Positions 35,059 to 44,653 of a stretch of 64,000 nt of DNA are shown here, piece by piece; position 1 is the stretch's first letter, and the number at the start of each line of letters is the position of its first letter. Below the pieces are notes generated by a model. The model saw only the letters and a program-made list of their open reading frames with translations, made no database searches and was not told the DNA's origin. Source of the stretch: Salinicola lusitanus. GTDB taxonomy: Bacteria > Pseudomonadota > Gammaproteobacteria > Pseudomonadales > Halomonadaceae. The stretch spans positions 208,061 to 272,060 of the forward strand of contig NZ_PZJM01000002.1 in assembly GCF_003206045.1 (NCBI RefSeq). The letters run 5' to 3'. The translations under genes and the position numbers were made by a program.

Positions 35059-35991
35059 ATGAATCGTCGTCACCTCCCCACCCTCACCGCCATGCAGTGC
35101 TTCGAGGCCGCGGCACGCCATTTGAGCTTCACCCGCGCCGCCGACGAGCTGAGCCTGACCCAGAGCGCAGTGAGCAAGCAGGTCGCCCAGCTCGAGGCGA
35201 TTCTCGAACATCCGCTGTTCCGCCGCGTGCGACGCCGGCTGCAGGTCACCCCGGAGGGGTCGCTCTATCTCACCGAGGTGCGCAAGGTGCTGGCCCAGGT
35301 CGAGATGTCGACCCGCTACATGCAGTCCTACGGCGGCGAGAGCGAGGTGCTCAATGTCACCACCCTGCCGACCTTCGGCGCGCGCTGGCTGGTGCCGCGG
35401 CTCAACGGTTTCCGCCTGCGCTACCCCGGCGTCTATCTCAATATCGGTATCCGCACGCAGCCGTTCGATCTCGAACAGGAGCGGGTCGACGCCGCCTTCT
35501 TCTACGGCCGCGGCGTCTGGCCCAAGGCGGAGTGCATCCATATGCTCGACGAGGAGATGGTGGCGGTGTGCGCGCCCTCGCTGGTGCCCACCGGCGGCTT
35601 CGACGACCCGCTCGCGCTCACCCAGCAGGTGCTGCTGCAGAGCGATTCGCGTCCGGAGGCGTGGCACGCCTGGTTCGCCGATCAGCGGCTCTACACCCAG
35701 CACAGCTATCACGGGCCGCGCTTCGATACCTTCGAGATGCTGCTGCGCGCGGCGCGGGTGGGCTGCGGGGTGGCGCTGGTGCCACAGGTTCTCGCCGCCG
35801 AGGAGCTCGATCAGGGCCAACTGGCGCAGGCCTGGCCCCACGCGCTCGCGAGCCGCGACGCCTATTACCTCGCCTATCCCGAACACAAGGGCGAGGTGGC
35901 CAAGGTGCGCGGCTTTCTCGACTGGATGTGCGAGCATCGCGACCGCCCCACCCTGGGGCCGGTGCAGGCGCCCGCACCGACCGACGCATAG
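35059..35991 (+). CDS. LysR-type transcriptional regulator, GcvA-like
   Basis: A 310-residue LysR regulator. The N-terminal helix-turn-helix is in residues 1-65 (SFTRAADELSLTQSAVSKQ), followed by a periplasmic-binding-like effector domain with TLPTFGARWLVPRL. It resembles the GcvA subgroup. Divergent orientation from amaB and the position directly before the aminotransferase make it the likely regulator of the pipecolate/aminoadipate genes, probably sensing a pathway acid (inference). Confidence 0.88.
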   Translation: MNRRHLPTLTAMQCFEAAARHLSFTRAADELSLTQSAVSKQVAQLEAILEHPLFRRVRRRLQVTPEGSLYLTEVRKVLAQVEMSTRYMQSYGGESEVLNVTTLPTFGARWLVPRLNGFRLRYPGVYLNIGIRTQPFDLEQERVDAAFFYGRGVWPKAECIHMLDEEMVAVCAPSLVPTGGFDDPLALTQQVLLQSDSRPEAWHAWFADQRLYTQHSYHGPRFDTFEMLLRAARVGCGVALVPQVLAAEELDQGQLAQAWPHALASRDAYYLAYPEHKGEVAKVRGFLDWMCEHRDRPTLGPVQAPAPTDA

Positions 35992-36111
35992 CCGGCGGGA
36001 GAGTCCAGAATTTTTGGAATGATACCGCGGCTTTTTTTCGTTTGAAGCGCCGCCTGCCGGGCTGCTTTGATGACCCCGAACCGTCATCGTCGCCACCGCA
36101 GGTAGCCGCCC

Positions 36112-37365
36112 ATGGAGTTTCCCCACGTCAGCCACGCCCTCGGGGTGGTCCACCCGATCTGTCTGGAGCGCGGCGCCAACGCCGAGGTCTGGGATGAGCA
36201 GGGCCAGCGCTATATCGACTTCATCGCCGGCATCGGCGTACTCAACCTGGGGCACGGCCACCCCCGCGTCCTGGCGGCCATCCAGGCGCAGTTAAGCAAG
36301 CTGACCCACTCGGCCTTCAACGCCCTGCCCCACCGCGGCTATCTCGATCTGGCCCAGGCGCTCGATGAGTTCGTGCCGGTCAGCTATCCGCTCAGCTGCA
36401 TGCTCACCAACAGCGGCGCCGAGGCGACCGAGAACGCGCTCAAGCTCGCCCGCGCCCATACCGGGCGCACCGCGGTGATCGCCTTCGACGACGCCTTCCA
36501 TGGACGCACCCTGGCGGCACTCAACCTGGGCGGCAAGGTCGCCCCCTACAAGCAGCGTCTGGGCAGCCTACCCGGCCCGGTGCATCACCTGCCGTTCCCG
36601 GGGCCGGATAGCGGGGTCGACGCCACCACGGCCCTGGCCGCGCTGGAGCGGCTGTTCACGGTCGAGGTCGACGCCGAGGAGGTCGCCGCGATCATCGTCG
36701 AACCGGTACAGGGCGAAGGCGGCTTCCGCCGGCTCTGCCCCGAGTTCGCCCGCCAGCTGCAAGCGCGCTGTCAGGCGCTGGGCATCGTGCTGATCTTCGA
36801 CGAGATCCAGTCCGGCTTCGGGCGTACCGGGGCGCGCTTCGCGTTCTCGCAGCTGGAGGTCGAGCCCGACCTGCTGCTGCTGGGCAAGAGCATGGCCGCG
36901 GGGCTGCCGCTGGCGGCGGTGGCGGGCCGCGAGACAGTGATGAACGCCCTGCCCCGGGGCGGGCTGGGCGGCACCTACTCGGGCAACGCCCTGGCCTGCG
37001 CGGCAGCCCTGGCGGTGATCGCGGAGATGAGCGACGCCAACCTGGCACGCTGGTCGCAGGCAATCGAGTCGCGCGTGCTGGCCCACCACCGCGAGTGGCA
37101 AGCCAGCGGCCGCTACCCCATGGTCGGCGCCCTCACCGGGATCGGGGCGATGCGCGGCATCATGCTCGAGGACACCCCCAACGCCAGCGGCGCCGAGCAC
37201 CTGAGCGCGCTGCTCGCCGCGGCACGCGAGCGCGGCCTGCTGCTGATGCCCAGCGGGCGCAAGCGCAACGTGCTGCGCCTGCTGCCGCCGCTGACCAGCG
37301 AGCCCGAGATTCTCGATGAGGGCCTGACGCGGCTCGGCGAGGCCCTGGCCACGCTGCGCGCCTGA
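36112..37365 (+). CDS. Class III PLP aminotransferase, probable 2-aminoadipate transaminase
   Basis: PLP enzyme of 417 residues in the GabT/ArgD fold. The cofactor lysine is Lys259 in LLLGKSMAAG, with Asp230 in IFDEIQSGFGRTG and TNSGAEATENALKLAR for phosphate binding. The family includes 4-aminobutyrate transaminase and the P. putida enzyme that converts 2-aminoadipate to 2-oxoadipate. The following gene consumes 2-oxoadipate, so that substrate is the best guess. It starts 120 bases after the LysR gene. Confidence 0.85.
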   Translation: MEFPHVSHALGVVHPICLERGANAEVWDEQGQRYIDFIAGIGVLNLGHGHPRVLAAIQAQLSKLTHSAFNALPHRGYLDLAQALDEFVPVSYPLSCMLTNSGAEATENALKLARAHTGRTAVIAFDDAFHGRTLAALNLGGKVAPYKQRLGSLPGPVHHLPFPGPDSGVDATTALAALERLFTVEVDAEEVAAIIVEPVQGEGGFRRLCPEFARQLQARCQALGIVLIFDEIQSGFGRTGARFAFSQLEVEPDLLLLGKSMAAGLPLAAVAGRETVMNALPRGGLGGTYSGNALACAAALAVIAEMSDANLARWSQAIESRVLAHHREWQASGRYPMVGALTGIGAMRGIMLEDTPNASGAEHLSALLAAARERGLLLMPSGRKRNVLRLLPPLTSEPEILDEGLTRLGEALATLRA

Positions 37366-37444
37366 GCGCGTCACGTCCACGTTTTCGCCCCCGCCACACC
37401 CTGACGCGCCCCTTTTTGACACGCCCCCTTGCAGGAGACTTGCC

Positions 37445-38848
37445 ATGCCCTCTTTTCTCTCCCCCGACGCGATTCGCGATCGCTTCTCGCGCGCCATGTC
37501 GGCGATGTACCAGGCCGAGGTGCCCCAGTACGGCACGCTTCTCGAACTGGTCGAGACCGTCAACCGCGAGACCCTCGCGGGCGACCCCGAGCTGGCCGCC
37601 AAGCTGGATGCCCACGACGACCTGGCGCGCCTCGACGTCGAGCGCCACGGCGCCATTCGCGTGGGCACAGCGGCAGAGCTAGCCGGCCTGCGCCGGCTGT
37701 TCGCGGTGATGGGCATGCAGCCGGTGGGCTACTACGATCTCGCCGCGGCGGGGGTGCCGGTCCATTCCACCGCCTTCCGCCCGGTGGACGATGCCGCGCT
37801 GGCACGCAATCCGTTCCGCGTCTTCACCTCGCTGCTGCGCCTGGAGCTGATCGAGGATAGTCAGCTGCGCGAGCGCGCCGCAGACATCCTTGCGTCACGC
37901 CAGATCTTCACCCCGGAGGCGCTGGCGCTGATCGAGCGCCACGAAGACCAGGGCGGGCTGAGCGAAGAGGACGCCGAGCGCTTCGTCGCCGCCGCGCTGG
38001 AGACCTTCCGCTGGCACCGCGAGGCGACCGTGGACTGGCCCACCTACTGCGCCCTGCACGACCAGCACCGGCTGATCGCCGACGTGGTCTGCTTCCGCGG
38101 CCCGCATATCAACCACCTGACCCCGCGCACCCTCGACATCGATTCGGTCCAGCGCCGCATGCCCGAGGCCGGGATCACGCCCAAGGCGGTGATCGAGGGT
38201 CCGCCCCGGCGCGCCTGCCCGATTCTGCTGCGCCAGACCAGCTTCAAGGCGCTGGAGGAGGAGATTCGTTTTGCCGACCGCCAGCAGGGCTCGCACAGCG
38301 CGCGCTTCGGCGAGATCGAGCAGCGCGGCATGGCGCTGACGCCGGCCGGGCGCGAGCGCTACGACCGCCTGCTGGCGACCGCCCGCGAGCGCAGCCAGGG
38401 CCTCGACAACGCCGCCCACCAGCAGCTGCTCGACGACGTCTTCACGGCGTTTCCCGATGATGCTGCTCAGCTACGTCACCAAGGGCTGGCCTACTTCGAT
38501 TACCGCCTGACCCCGGCGGGCGAGGCGGTCAGAGAGGCGGCGGTGAGTGGGGAGAGGGCGGACCTGGCGGCCGTGGATCTGGCCACAGTGGACCTGGAAG
38601 CAGCGATCGCCCGCGGCTGGGTCAGCGCCCAGCCGATCACCTACGAGGACTTCCTGCCGGTGAGTGCGGCCGGCATCTTCCAGTCCAATCTCGGCGATGC
38701 GCGCAGCGACGGCTACGCCGGCCACGCCAACCGTGACGACTTCGAGCGGGCGCTGGGGGCGCCGGTCATCGACGAGCTTTCGCTCTATGCCCGGCGCGAG
38801 AATGCCTCGCTTGAGAGACTACGCGCCTTGATAGGATTCGAGCGATAA
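37445..38848 (+). CDS. hglS: 2-oxoadipate dioxygenase/decarboxylase (HglS/YdcJ, DUF1338)
   Basis: Fe(II) enzyme of 467 residues with a VOC-like fold that converts 2-oxoadipate and O2 to D-2-hydroxyglutarate and CO2. Metal ligands inferred from the P. putida enzyme fall in place: His68, His224 (GPHINHLTP) and Glu292 (GEIEQRG), with the substrate arginine Arg72 four residues after His68. It is preceded by the aminotransferase gene by 79 bases with GCAGGAGAC as ribosome site, and closes the pathway. A strong hairpin follows. Confidence is high because both motif and context agree. Confidence 0.9.
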   Translation: MPSFLSPDAIRDRFSRAMSAMYQAEVPQYGTLLELVETVNRETLAGDPELAAKLDAHDDLARLDVERHGAIRVGTAAELAGLRRLFAVMGMQPVGYYDLAAAGVPVHSTAFRPVDDAALARNPFRVFTSLLRLELIEDSQLRERAADILASRQIFTPEALALIERHEDQGGLSEEDAERFVAAALETFRWHREATVDWPTYCALHDQHRLIADVVCFRGPHINHLTPRTLDIDSVQRRMPEAGITPKAVIEGPPRRACPILLRQTSFKALEEEIRFADRQQGSHSARFGEIEQRGMALTPAGRERYDRLLATARERSQGLDNAAHQQLLDDVFTAFPDDAAQLRHQGLAYFDYRLTPAGEAVREAAVSGERADLAAVDLATVDLEAAIARGWVSAQPITYEDFLPVSAAGIFQSNLGDARSDGYAGHANRDDFERALGAPVIDELSLYARRENASLERLRALIGFER

Positions 38849-38902
38849 CGGATCCAAGCACTAGAGGGGCGGACACACTCCACTCCAAGAAGAGACCCAT
38901 AA

Positions 38903-38948
38903 AAAACCGGCTTGCTCCAGGATAGTGATCCCAGGGCAAGCCGGTTTT
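38903..38948. terminator. Bidirectional rho-independent terminator between hglS and purL
   Basis: AAAACCGGCTTGC at 38903-38915 pairs with GCAAGCCGGTTTT at 38936-38948, a 13-pair stem. A-runs and T-runs on either side serve both directions. It separates the convergent hglS (plus) and purL (minus) genes. Confidence 0.9.
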
Positions 38949-38980
38949 CGTCATAACGCCGCTGGCGTCACGTCTTTACA

Positions 38981-41900
38981 TCATCCGACCCAGACACGGG
39001 CATTGCGGAACATCCGCATCCAGGCGCCGTCCTGCTTCCACTCCGGCGGCCGCCAGGAGTTGGTCACCGCGCGGGCGACCCGCTCCGGGTGGGGCATCAT
39101 GATGGTGACGCGGCCGTTCGGCGTGGTCAGGCCAGTGATACCGGCCGGCGAGCCGTTGGGGTTGGCCGGATAGCGCGTCGTCACCTGGCCTTCGTTGTCG
39201 ATATAGCGCATCGCGATCTGGCCGCTGGTCTGCATGCTGCGCAGGTGCCCGCTATCCTCGAACAGCGCCTGGCCCTCGCCGTGGGCGACGGCGATCGGCA
39301 AGGTCGAACCGGCCATGCCGGCGAGCAGGATCGACGGGCTCTCCTCGACCTGGACCATCGACACGCGGGCCTCGAACTGCTCCGAGCCGTTGCGGACGAA
39401 GCGCGGCCAGCGCTCGGCGCCGGGAATCAGCTCCTTCAGCTGCGAGAACATCTGGCAGCCGTTGCAGACGCCGAGGCCGAAGGTGTCTTCACGTTCGAAG
39501 AAGGCCGCGAACTGATCGCGCGCAGCGGCATTGTAGAGCGCCGACTTGGCCCAGCCGCCACCGGCACCGAGCACGTCGCCGTAGGAGAAGCCGCCGCAGC
39601 CGACCAGGCCCTTCATGTCGTCGAGGGTGAGGCGCCCGGCGAGAATGTCGCTCATGTGAACGTCGACCGCCTCGAAGCCGGCACGGTCGAAGGCCGCCGC
39701 CATTTCCACGTGCCCGTTGACCCCCTGCTCGCGCAGGATCGCCACCCGTGGCCGTACGCCGGTCTGGAGGTAAGGCGCGGCGATGTCGTCATCGACATCG
39801 AAGGTCGGGCTGGCCGACAGCCCCGGATCGCGCAGGTTGAGCAGCCCGTCGAATTCGCTCTTGGCGGACTCCGGGTTGTCGCGCAGCGCCTGCATCCGAT
39901 AGCTGGTTTCCGACCAGACACGCTGGGTCATGGCCCGGGTGGTTTCCAGCAGCGGCTCCTCGAACAGCGTGACGCGGACCTGATCGTCATAGCGCGGACG
40001 GGCGATGACGCCACAGGTCTCGAGGCCGGCCGCGGCGAACTGCGCCAGCACGAACTCGGTGTCCTGGCGGTTGACCTGGATCACCGCGCCGAGTTCTTCG
40101 GCGAACAGGGCATCCACCGCGCCGACGGCATCGTCGGTGAGCCAGTCGAGCTTGATCTCGAGCCCACCGCGGCCGGCGAAGGCCATCTCCAGCAGGGTCA
40201 CGATCAGGCCGCCGTCGCTGCGGTCGTGGTAGGCGAGCAGCTTGCCGTCGGCGTTGAGTCCCTGAATGACGCTGAAGAACGCCACCAGATCCTCGGCTTC
40301 GTCCAGATCCGGGCAGACGTTGCCGACCTGGCCATAGACCTGCGCCAGGGCGGAGCCGCCGAGCCGATGCTGGCCGCGACCGAGATCGATCAGGATCAGG
40401 TCGCTCTCGTCCTGGTCGAGGCGCAGCTGCGGGGTGAGCGTGCGCAGCGCGTCGGTGACCGGGGCAAAGCCGGTGATATTGAGCGTCAGCGGTGCGGTAA
40501 TGCTTTTCTCGTCACCCGCTTCCGTCTGCCAGGCGGTGCGCATCGACATCGAGTCCTTGCCCACCGGCACGGCGATGCCAAGCCGAGGGCACAGCTCCAT
40601 GCCCACCGCGTGCACGGCATCGTAGAGCGCCTGGTTCTCGCCGACGTGATCGGCGGCACTCATCCAGTTGGCGGAGAGCTTGATGTCGGAGAGCTTTTCG
40701 ATCGGCGCGGCGGCGAGGTTGGTGATCGCTTCGGCCACCGCCAGGCGCGCGCTCGCCGCCGGGTCGATCAAGGCCACCGGCGGCCGCTCGCCCATCGCCA
40801 TCGCTTCGCCGGCATGGGTATCGAAGCTGGCAGTGGTGACCGCACAGTCGGCGACGGGCACCTGCCACGGGCCGACCATCTGGTCGCGGGCGACCTGACC
40901 GGTAATCGAGCGGTCGCCGATGGTGATCAGGAAGCTCTTCGATGCCACGGTCGGCAGGCGCAGCACGCGATCCAGCGCTTCCCGCAGGTCGAGATTGTCG
41001 AGCCCGAGGCCGGGCAGGTTGAGGGTGTGACGTTCGAAGCTGCGCTGCATCTTGGGCGGCTTGCCGAACAGTACACTCATCGGCAGGTCGACCGGATCGG
41101 CATCGAAATGACCGTCGCGAACCGCCAGGTGATGAGACTCGGTCGCCTCGCCGACCACCGCGTAGGGGCAGCGCTCGCGGGCACACAGCGCGTCGAAGCG
41201 CTCGAGCTGCGCCGGCGTCACCGCCAGCACGTAGCGCTCCTGGGCCTCGTTGCACCAGATCTCCAGCGGGCTCATGCCGGGCTCGGCATTGGGCACCGCG
41301 CGCAGATCGAACAGGCCGCCGCGACCGCCATCCTTGACCAGCTCCGGCAGGGCGTTGGAGAGCCCGCCGGCGCCGACGTCATGGATGAAGGCGATGGGGT
41401 TGTCGTCGCCCAGCGCCCAGCAGCGATCGATCACTTCCTGAGCGCGGCGCTCCATCTCCGGGTTGTCGCGCTGCACCGAGGCGAAGTCGAGGTCCTCGCT
41501 GGAGGCACCCGACGCCATCGACGATGCTGCGCCGCCGCCGAGGCCGATCAGCATCGCCGGGCCGCCCATCACGATCAGCTTGGCGCCAACGGGAATCTCG
41601 CCCTTGAGCACGTGAGCGTCGCGCACGTTGCCGTAGCCGCCGGCCAGCATCACCGGCTTGTGATAGCCGCGGCGCTCGATGCCGGCGGCGCCGACGGCGT
41701 CGAGCTCGAAGGTGCGGAAGAAACCGTTGAGATTGGGCCGGCCGAACTCATTGTTGAACGCCGCCCCGCCAATCGGACCTTCGAGCATGATGTCGAGGGC
41801 CGACTGAATCCGCTCGGGCTTGCCGTAGTCGAACGCCTCCCACGGCTGCACGAACTCGGGGATGCGCAGGTTGGAGACGGTGAAGCCAGTCAGCCCCGCC

Positions 41901-42895
41901 TTGGGCTTGCCGCCACGCCCGGTGGCGCCCTCGTCGCGAATCTCGCCGCCGGCACCGGTGGCCGCCCCCGGATGCGGCGCGATGGCCGTCGGGTGGTTGT
42001 GGGTCTCCACCTTCATCAGGATGTGGATCGGTTCCCGAGTCGCGCCGTAGACCTGATCTTCGGGCGAGGGGAAGAAGCGCCCCGCCGTCGACCCCTCGAT
42101 GATCGCGGCGTTGTCGCTGTAGGCCGAGAGCACCTTGTCGCCGGACTGCTCGAAGGTGTTCTTGATCATCTTGAACAGCGAGCGGCTCTGCGGCTCGCCG
42201 TCGATGACCCAGTCGGCGTTGAAGATCTTGTGGCGGCAGTGCTCGGAGTTGGCCTGGGCGAACATCATCAACTCGACGTCCGTCGGATTGCGGCCCAGCG
42301 CCTCGAACGCTTCGACCAGATAGTCGATCTCGTCTTCCGCCAGTGCCAGGCCGAGCTGGCCATTGGCATCCGCCAGCGCCGGGCGTCCGCCCTCGATCAC
42401 GTCGATGGTCGCCAGCGGTGCCGGCTGGTGATGGGAGAACAGCTTGGCGGCATCGCTGGCGTCGTACAGCACGGTTTCCGTCATGCGGTCATGCAGACGC
42501 GAGACAAGGATGTCGTAGGCATCGGCGGTCGGCGCACTTTTCAGCGTCAGCCGATAGGCGATGCCACGCTCGATGCGCGCGACCTGCCCGAGCCCGCAAT
42601 TGTGGGCGATGTCGGTCGCCTTGGATGACCACGGCGAGATGGTGCCGATACGGGGCACGACCAGGAACAGATGCCCCTCGGGCGGCGTGTCCCGTCCGGG
42701 TTCGGCGCCGTGGCCATAGTCCAGCAGCCGCTCCAGCACCCGACGTGCCTCATCGTCGAGCTCGTCATGGTGGTCGACGAAATGAACGTAGTGCGCCTTG
42801 AGAGACTCGACTTCGGGAACGGCGGCGCGAAGATCGGCGAGCAGTTTGGCGTGACGGAATGCAGATAGCGCGGGGGCGCCTTGCAATTCGAGCAT
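38981..42895 (-). CDS. purL: Phosphoribosylformylglycinamidine synthase (large form)
   Basis: FGAM synthetase of 1304 residues, the fused proteobacterial form (E. coli 1295). Order: N-terminal PurS-like domain, two AIR-synthase-like halves with the ATP/FGAR site ([22 protein letters not shown]), and a C-terminal glutaminase domain whose catalytic cysteine lies in [11 protein letters not shown]. The start at 42895 ([13 protein letters not shown]) matches family N-termini; an in-frame ATG 36 bases upstream would add 12 residues. It is divergent from mltF, the common gammaproteobacterial arrangement. Confidence 0.97.
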   Translation of the reverse strand: MLELQGAPALSAFRHAKLLADLRAAVPEVESLKAHYVHFVDHHDELDDEARRVLERLLDYGHGAEPGRDTPPEGHLFLVVPRIGTISPWSSKATDIAHNCGLGQVARIERGIAYRLTLKSAPTADAYDILVSRLHDRMTETVLYDASDAAKLFSHHQPAPLATIDVIEGGRPALADANGQLGLALAEDEIDYLVEAFEALGRNPTDVELMMFAQANSEHCRHKIFNADWVIDGEPQSRSLFKMIKNTFEQSGDKVLSAYSDNAAIIEGSTAGRFFPSPEDQVYGATREPIHILMKVETHNHPTAIAPHPGAATGAGGEIRDEGATGRGGKPKAGLTGFTVSNLRIPEFVQPWEAFDYGKPERIQSALDIMLEGPIGGAAFNNEFGRPNLNGFFRTFELDAVGAAGIERRGYHKPVMLAGGYGNVRDAHVLKGEIPVGAKLIVMGGPAMLIGLGGGAASSMASGASSEDLDFASVQRDNPEMERRAQEVIDRCWALGDDNPIAFIHDVGAGGLSNALPELVKDGGRGGLFDLRAVPNAEPGMSPLEIWCNEAQERYVLAVTPAQLERFDALCARERCPYAVVGEATESHHLAVRDGHFDADPVDLPMSVLFGKPPKMQRSFERHTLNLPGLGLDNLDLREALDRVLRLPTVASKSFLITIGDRSITGQVARDQMVGPWQVPVADCAVTTASFDTHAGEAMAMGERPPVALIDPAASARLAVAEAITNLAAAPIEKLSDIKLSANWMSAADHVGENQALYDAVHAVGMELCPRLGIAVPVGKDSMSMRTAWQTEAGDEKSITAPLTLNITGFAPVTDALRTLTPQLRLDQDESDLILIDLGRGQHRLGGSALAQVYGQVGNVCPDLDEAEDLVAFFSVIQGLNADGKLLAYHDRSDGGLIVTLLEMAFAGRGGLEIKLDWLTDDAVGAVDALFAEELGAVIQVNRQDTEFVLAQFAAAGLETCGVIARPRYDDQVRVTLFEEPLLETTRAMTQRVWSETSYRMQALRDNPESAKSEFDGLLNLRDPGLSASPTFDVDDDIAAPYLQTGVRPRVAILREQGVNGHVEMAAAFDRAGFEAVDVHMSDILAGRLTLDDMKGLVGCGGFSYGDVLGAGGGWAKSALYNAAARDQFAAFFEREDTFGLGVCNGCQMFSQLKELIPGAERWPRFVRNGSEQFEARVSMVQVEESPSILLAGMAGSTLPIAVAHGEGQALFEDSGHLRSMQTSGQIAMRYIDNEGQVTTRYPANPNGSPAGITGLTTPNGRVTIMMPHPERVARAVTNSWRPPEWKQDGAWMRMFRNARVWVG

Positions 42896-43168
42896 GGCGT
42901 GGAAAGCCTCCAGGACGGTCGAGGATCGCATTTGTCTCGTGCGAGACGGGCAGCAATGCCGGGATCAGGGCGACATGATACTGGAAAGCGACGACGCTCG
43001 CTAAGGCAACGGAACCGGCGCCGGCCGATGCCCCCGCGGGGCGCCAGGCCGTCCCTTGCACCGAAGCCGCGCCCCCGCCTTGCGGGACGTGTAGCGTGGT
43101 AGCCAATAGATGACAGCGGGACGGCGGCCGGCTATGGTGTGCCGTCACGCTCTCACCGATCCGACTGC

Positions 43169-44620
43169 ATGGCCAAGCTCCTGACACGTCTGCGGCGCGC
43201 ACTGGTACTGCTGTTGGCGCTGACGATCGTCCTCTGCCCCGCTCAATGGGTACCGCCTTTCAGCGACGGACTCGAGCCGATCCAGAAGCGCGGTTTCCTG
43301 CAGGTGGCGACACGCGGCGGGCCGATCACCTTCTATTCCGGGGGCCATGGCCCGACCGGCTTCGAATACGAGCTGATGCGCCGTTTCTCGGCGTCGCTGG
43401 GAGTCAGCCTGTCGGTCGATACCGAAGCCAGTATCGGAAGCGTCATCGGCCAGGTGAGGCGTGGCGACGCAGACGTGGGGGCCGCCGCCCTGGCACTCGA
43501 CCTGGATCGGGAAGGCATCCGCTACAGCCAGCCGATCCTGACGCTGCAGCCGCTGGTGGTCTACCGCCGCGGTCTCCCTCCGGTACGCACACTGGACGAT
43601 CTTCCGGGGTTGCGTATCGGCGTCATTGCCGATTCCGGCAATGCCGCGGCGCTGCGCACGCAGCAGCGAAATCTGCCGGGGCTGGGCTGGAAGGAAGCCG
43701 AAGGCCTGACCATCGCCGATCTGATGGAGATGGTCGAGCGTGGCGACCTCGATGCCGCAGTGGTCTACACCCAGCAATTCAGGCTCAACCGGTTGTTCTT
43801 TCCCAATGTCGAGCGCGGTTTCCCACTGGGCAAGCCCGTGAGCCTGGCCTGGGCCTTCTCGGCGAATCAGCCGATCGACCTGCTCAGCGCCGCCAACGAT
43901 TTCCTGGAAGACCAGCGTCGCAACGGCAAGCTCGACGAACTCGTGGGGCGCTACTTCGGCCACGACGACTATCTCGAATACGTCGGCGCCCGACTGTTCA
44001 TTCACCATGTCGGGACGCGGCTGCCGCGCTTCGTGCCTTACTTCAAGGAGGCCGCCCGGGAGACCGGCTTCGACTGGCATCTTCTGGCCGCGCTCGGCTT
44101 TCAGGAGTCGCACTGGGAGGCCGATGCCGAATCGCCGACCGGCGTTCGCGGGCTGATGATGCTGACGCACCCCACCGCCGAAGAGGTCGGCATCGACAAT
44201 CGTCTCGACCCGCGACAGAGTATCGACGGTGGCGCCAGATACCTGCTTCAAGTCAAACAGCGCCTGGCCGATAACATACCTGAGCCCGATCGAACCTGGA
44301 TGGCGCTCGCCGCCTACAATGTCGGCCTGGGACACCTGTTCGACGCCCAGGAAATCGTCCGCATGCGCGGCGGCGATCCCGAGCGCTGGGCCGACGTCCG
44401 CGAAGCGCTGCCGCTGCTGCAGGAGCGCGAGTGGTACTCCCGGGTGCGCCACGGTTACGCTCGTGGCGGCGAACCGGTAATCTACGTTCGTAACATCCGC
44501 CGTTATTACGAGATACTGAAGTACGTCAATCGCAGCCAGCAACAGTTTAACCAACTGGGCGAGCGCGCGCTGGACGACGAGGGCACCACGCCCTTCGAAA
44601 TCGTCGCTCCGCTGCTGTAA
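43169..44620 (+). CDS. mltF: Membrane-bound lytic murein transglycosylase F
   Basis: Outer-membrane-associated lytic transglycosylase of 483 residues. An N-terminal hydrophobic signal (residues 11-25), an amino-acid-binding-protein-like regulatory domain (about 42-270) and a C-terminal lysozyme-like SLT domain are seen. Catalytic Glu313 lies in [10 protein letters not shown], one residue from the E. coli position. It cleaves peptidoglycan to form anhydromuropeptides, regulated by the solute-binding-like domain. The diguanylate cyclase gene starts 33 bases downstream. Confidence 0.94.
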   Translation: MAKLLTRLRRALVLLLALTIVLCPAQWVPPFSDGLEPIQKRGFLQVATRGGPITFYSGGHGPTGFEYELMRRFSASLGVSLSVDTEASIGSVIGQVRRGDADVGAAALALDLDREGIRYSQPILTLQPLVVYRRGLPPVRTLDDLPGLRIGVIADSGNAAALRTQQRNLPGLGWKEAEGLTIADLMEMVERGDLDAAVVYTQQFRLNRLFFPNVERGFPLGKPVSLAWAFSANQPIDLLSAANDFLEDQRRNGKLDELVGRYFGHDDYLEYVGARLFIHHVGTRLPRFVPYFKEAARETGFDWHLLAALGFQESHWEADAESPTGVRGLMMLTHPTAEEVGIDNRLDPRQSIDGGARYLLQVKQRLADNIPEPDRTWMALAAYNVGLGHLFDAQEIVRMRGGDPERWADVREALPLLQEREWYSRVRHGYARGGEPVIYVRNIRRYYEILKYVNRSQQQFNQLGERALDDEGTTPFEIVAPLL

Positions 44621-44653
44621 TCGGCGACCGCGCCGTGGAGAACCATAACGCCT

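Noticed and set aside
39089-42628. Very long (1179-codon) open frame on the plus strand opposite purL
   Set aside because: It is an antisense shadow of purL produced by high GC3 content; the purL frame has full-length family motifs and the opposite frame has none.
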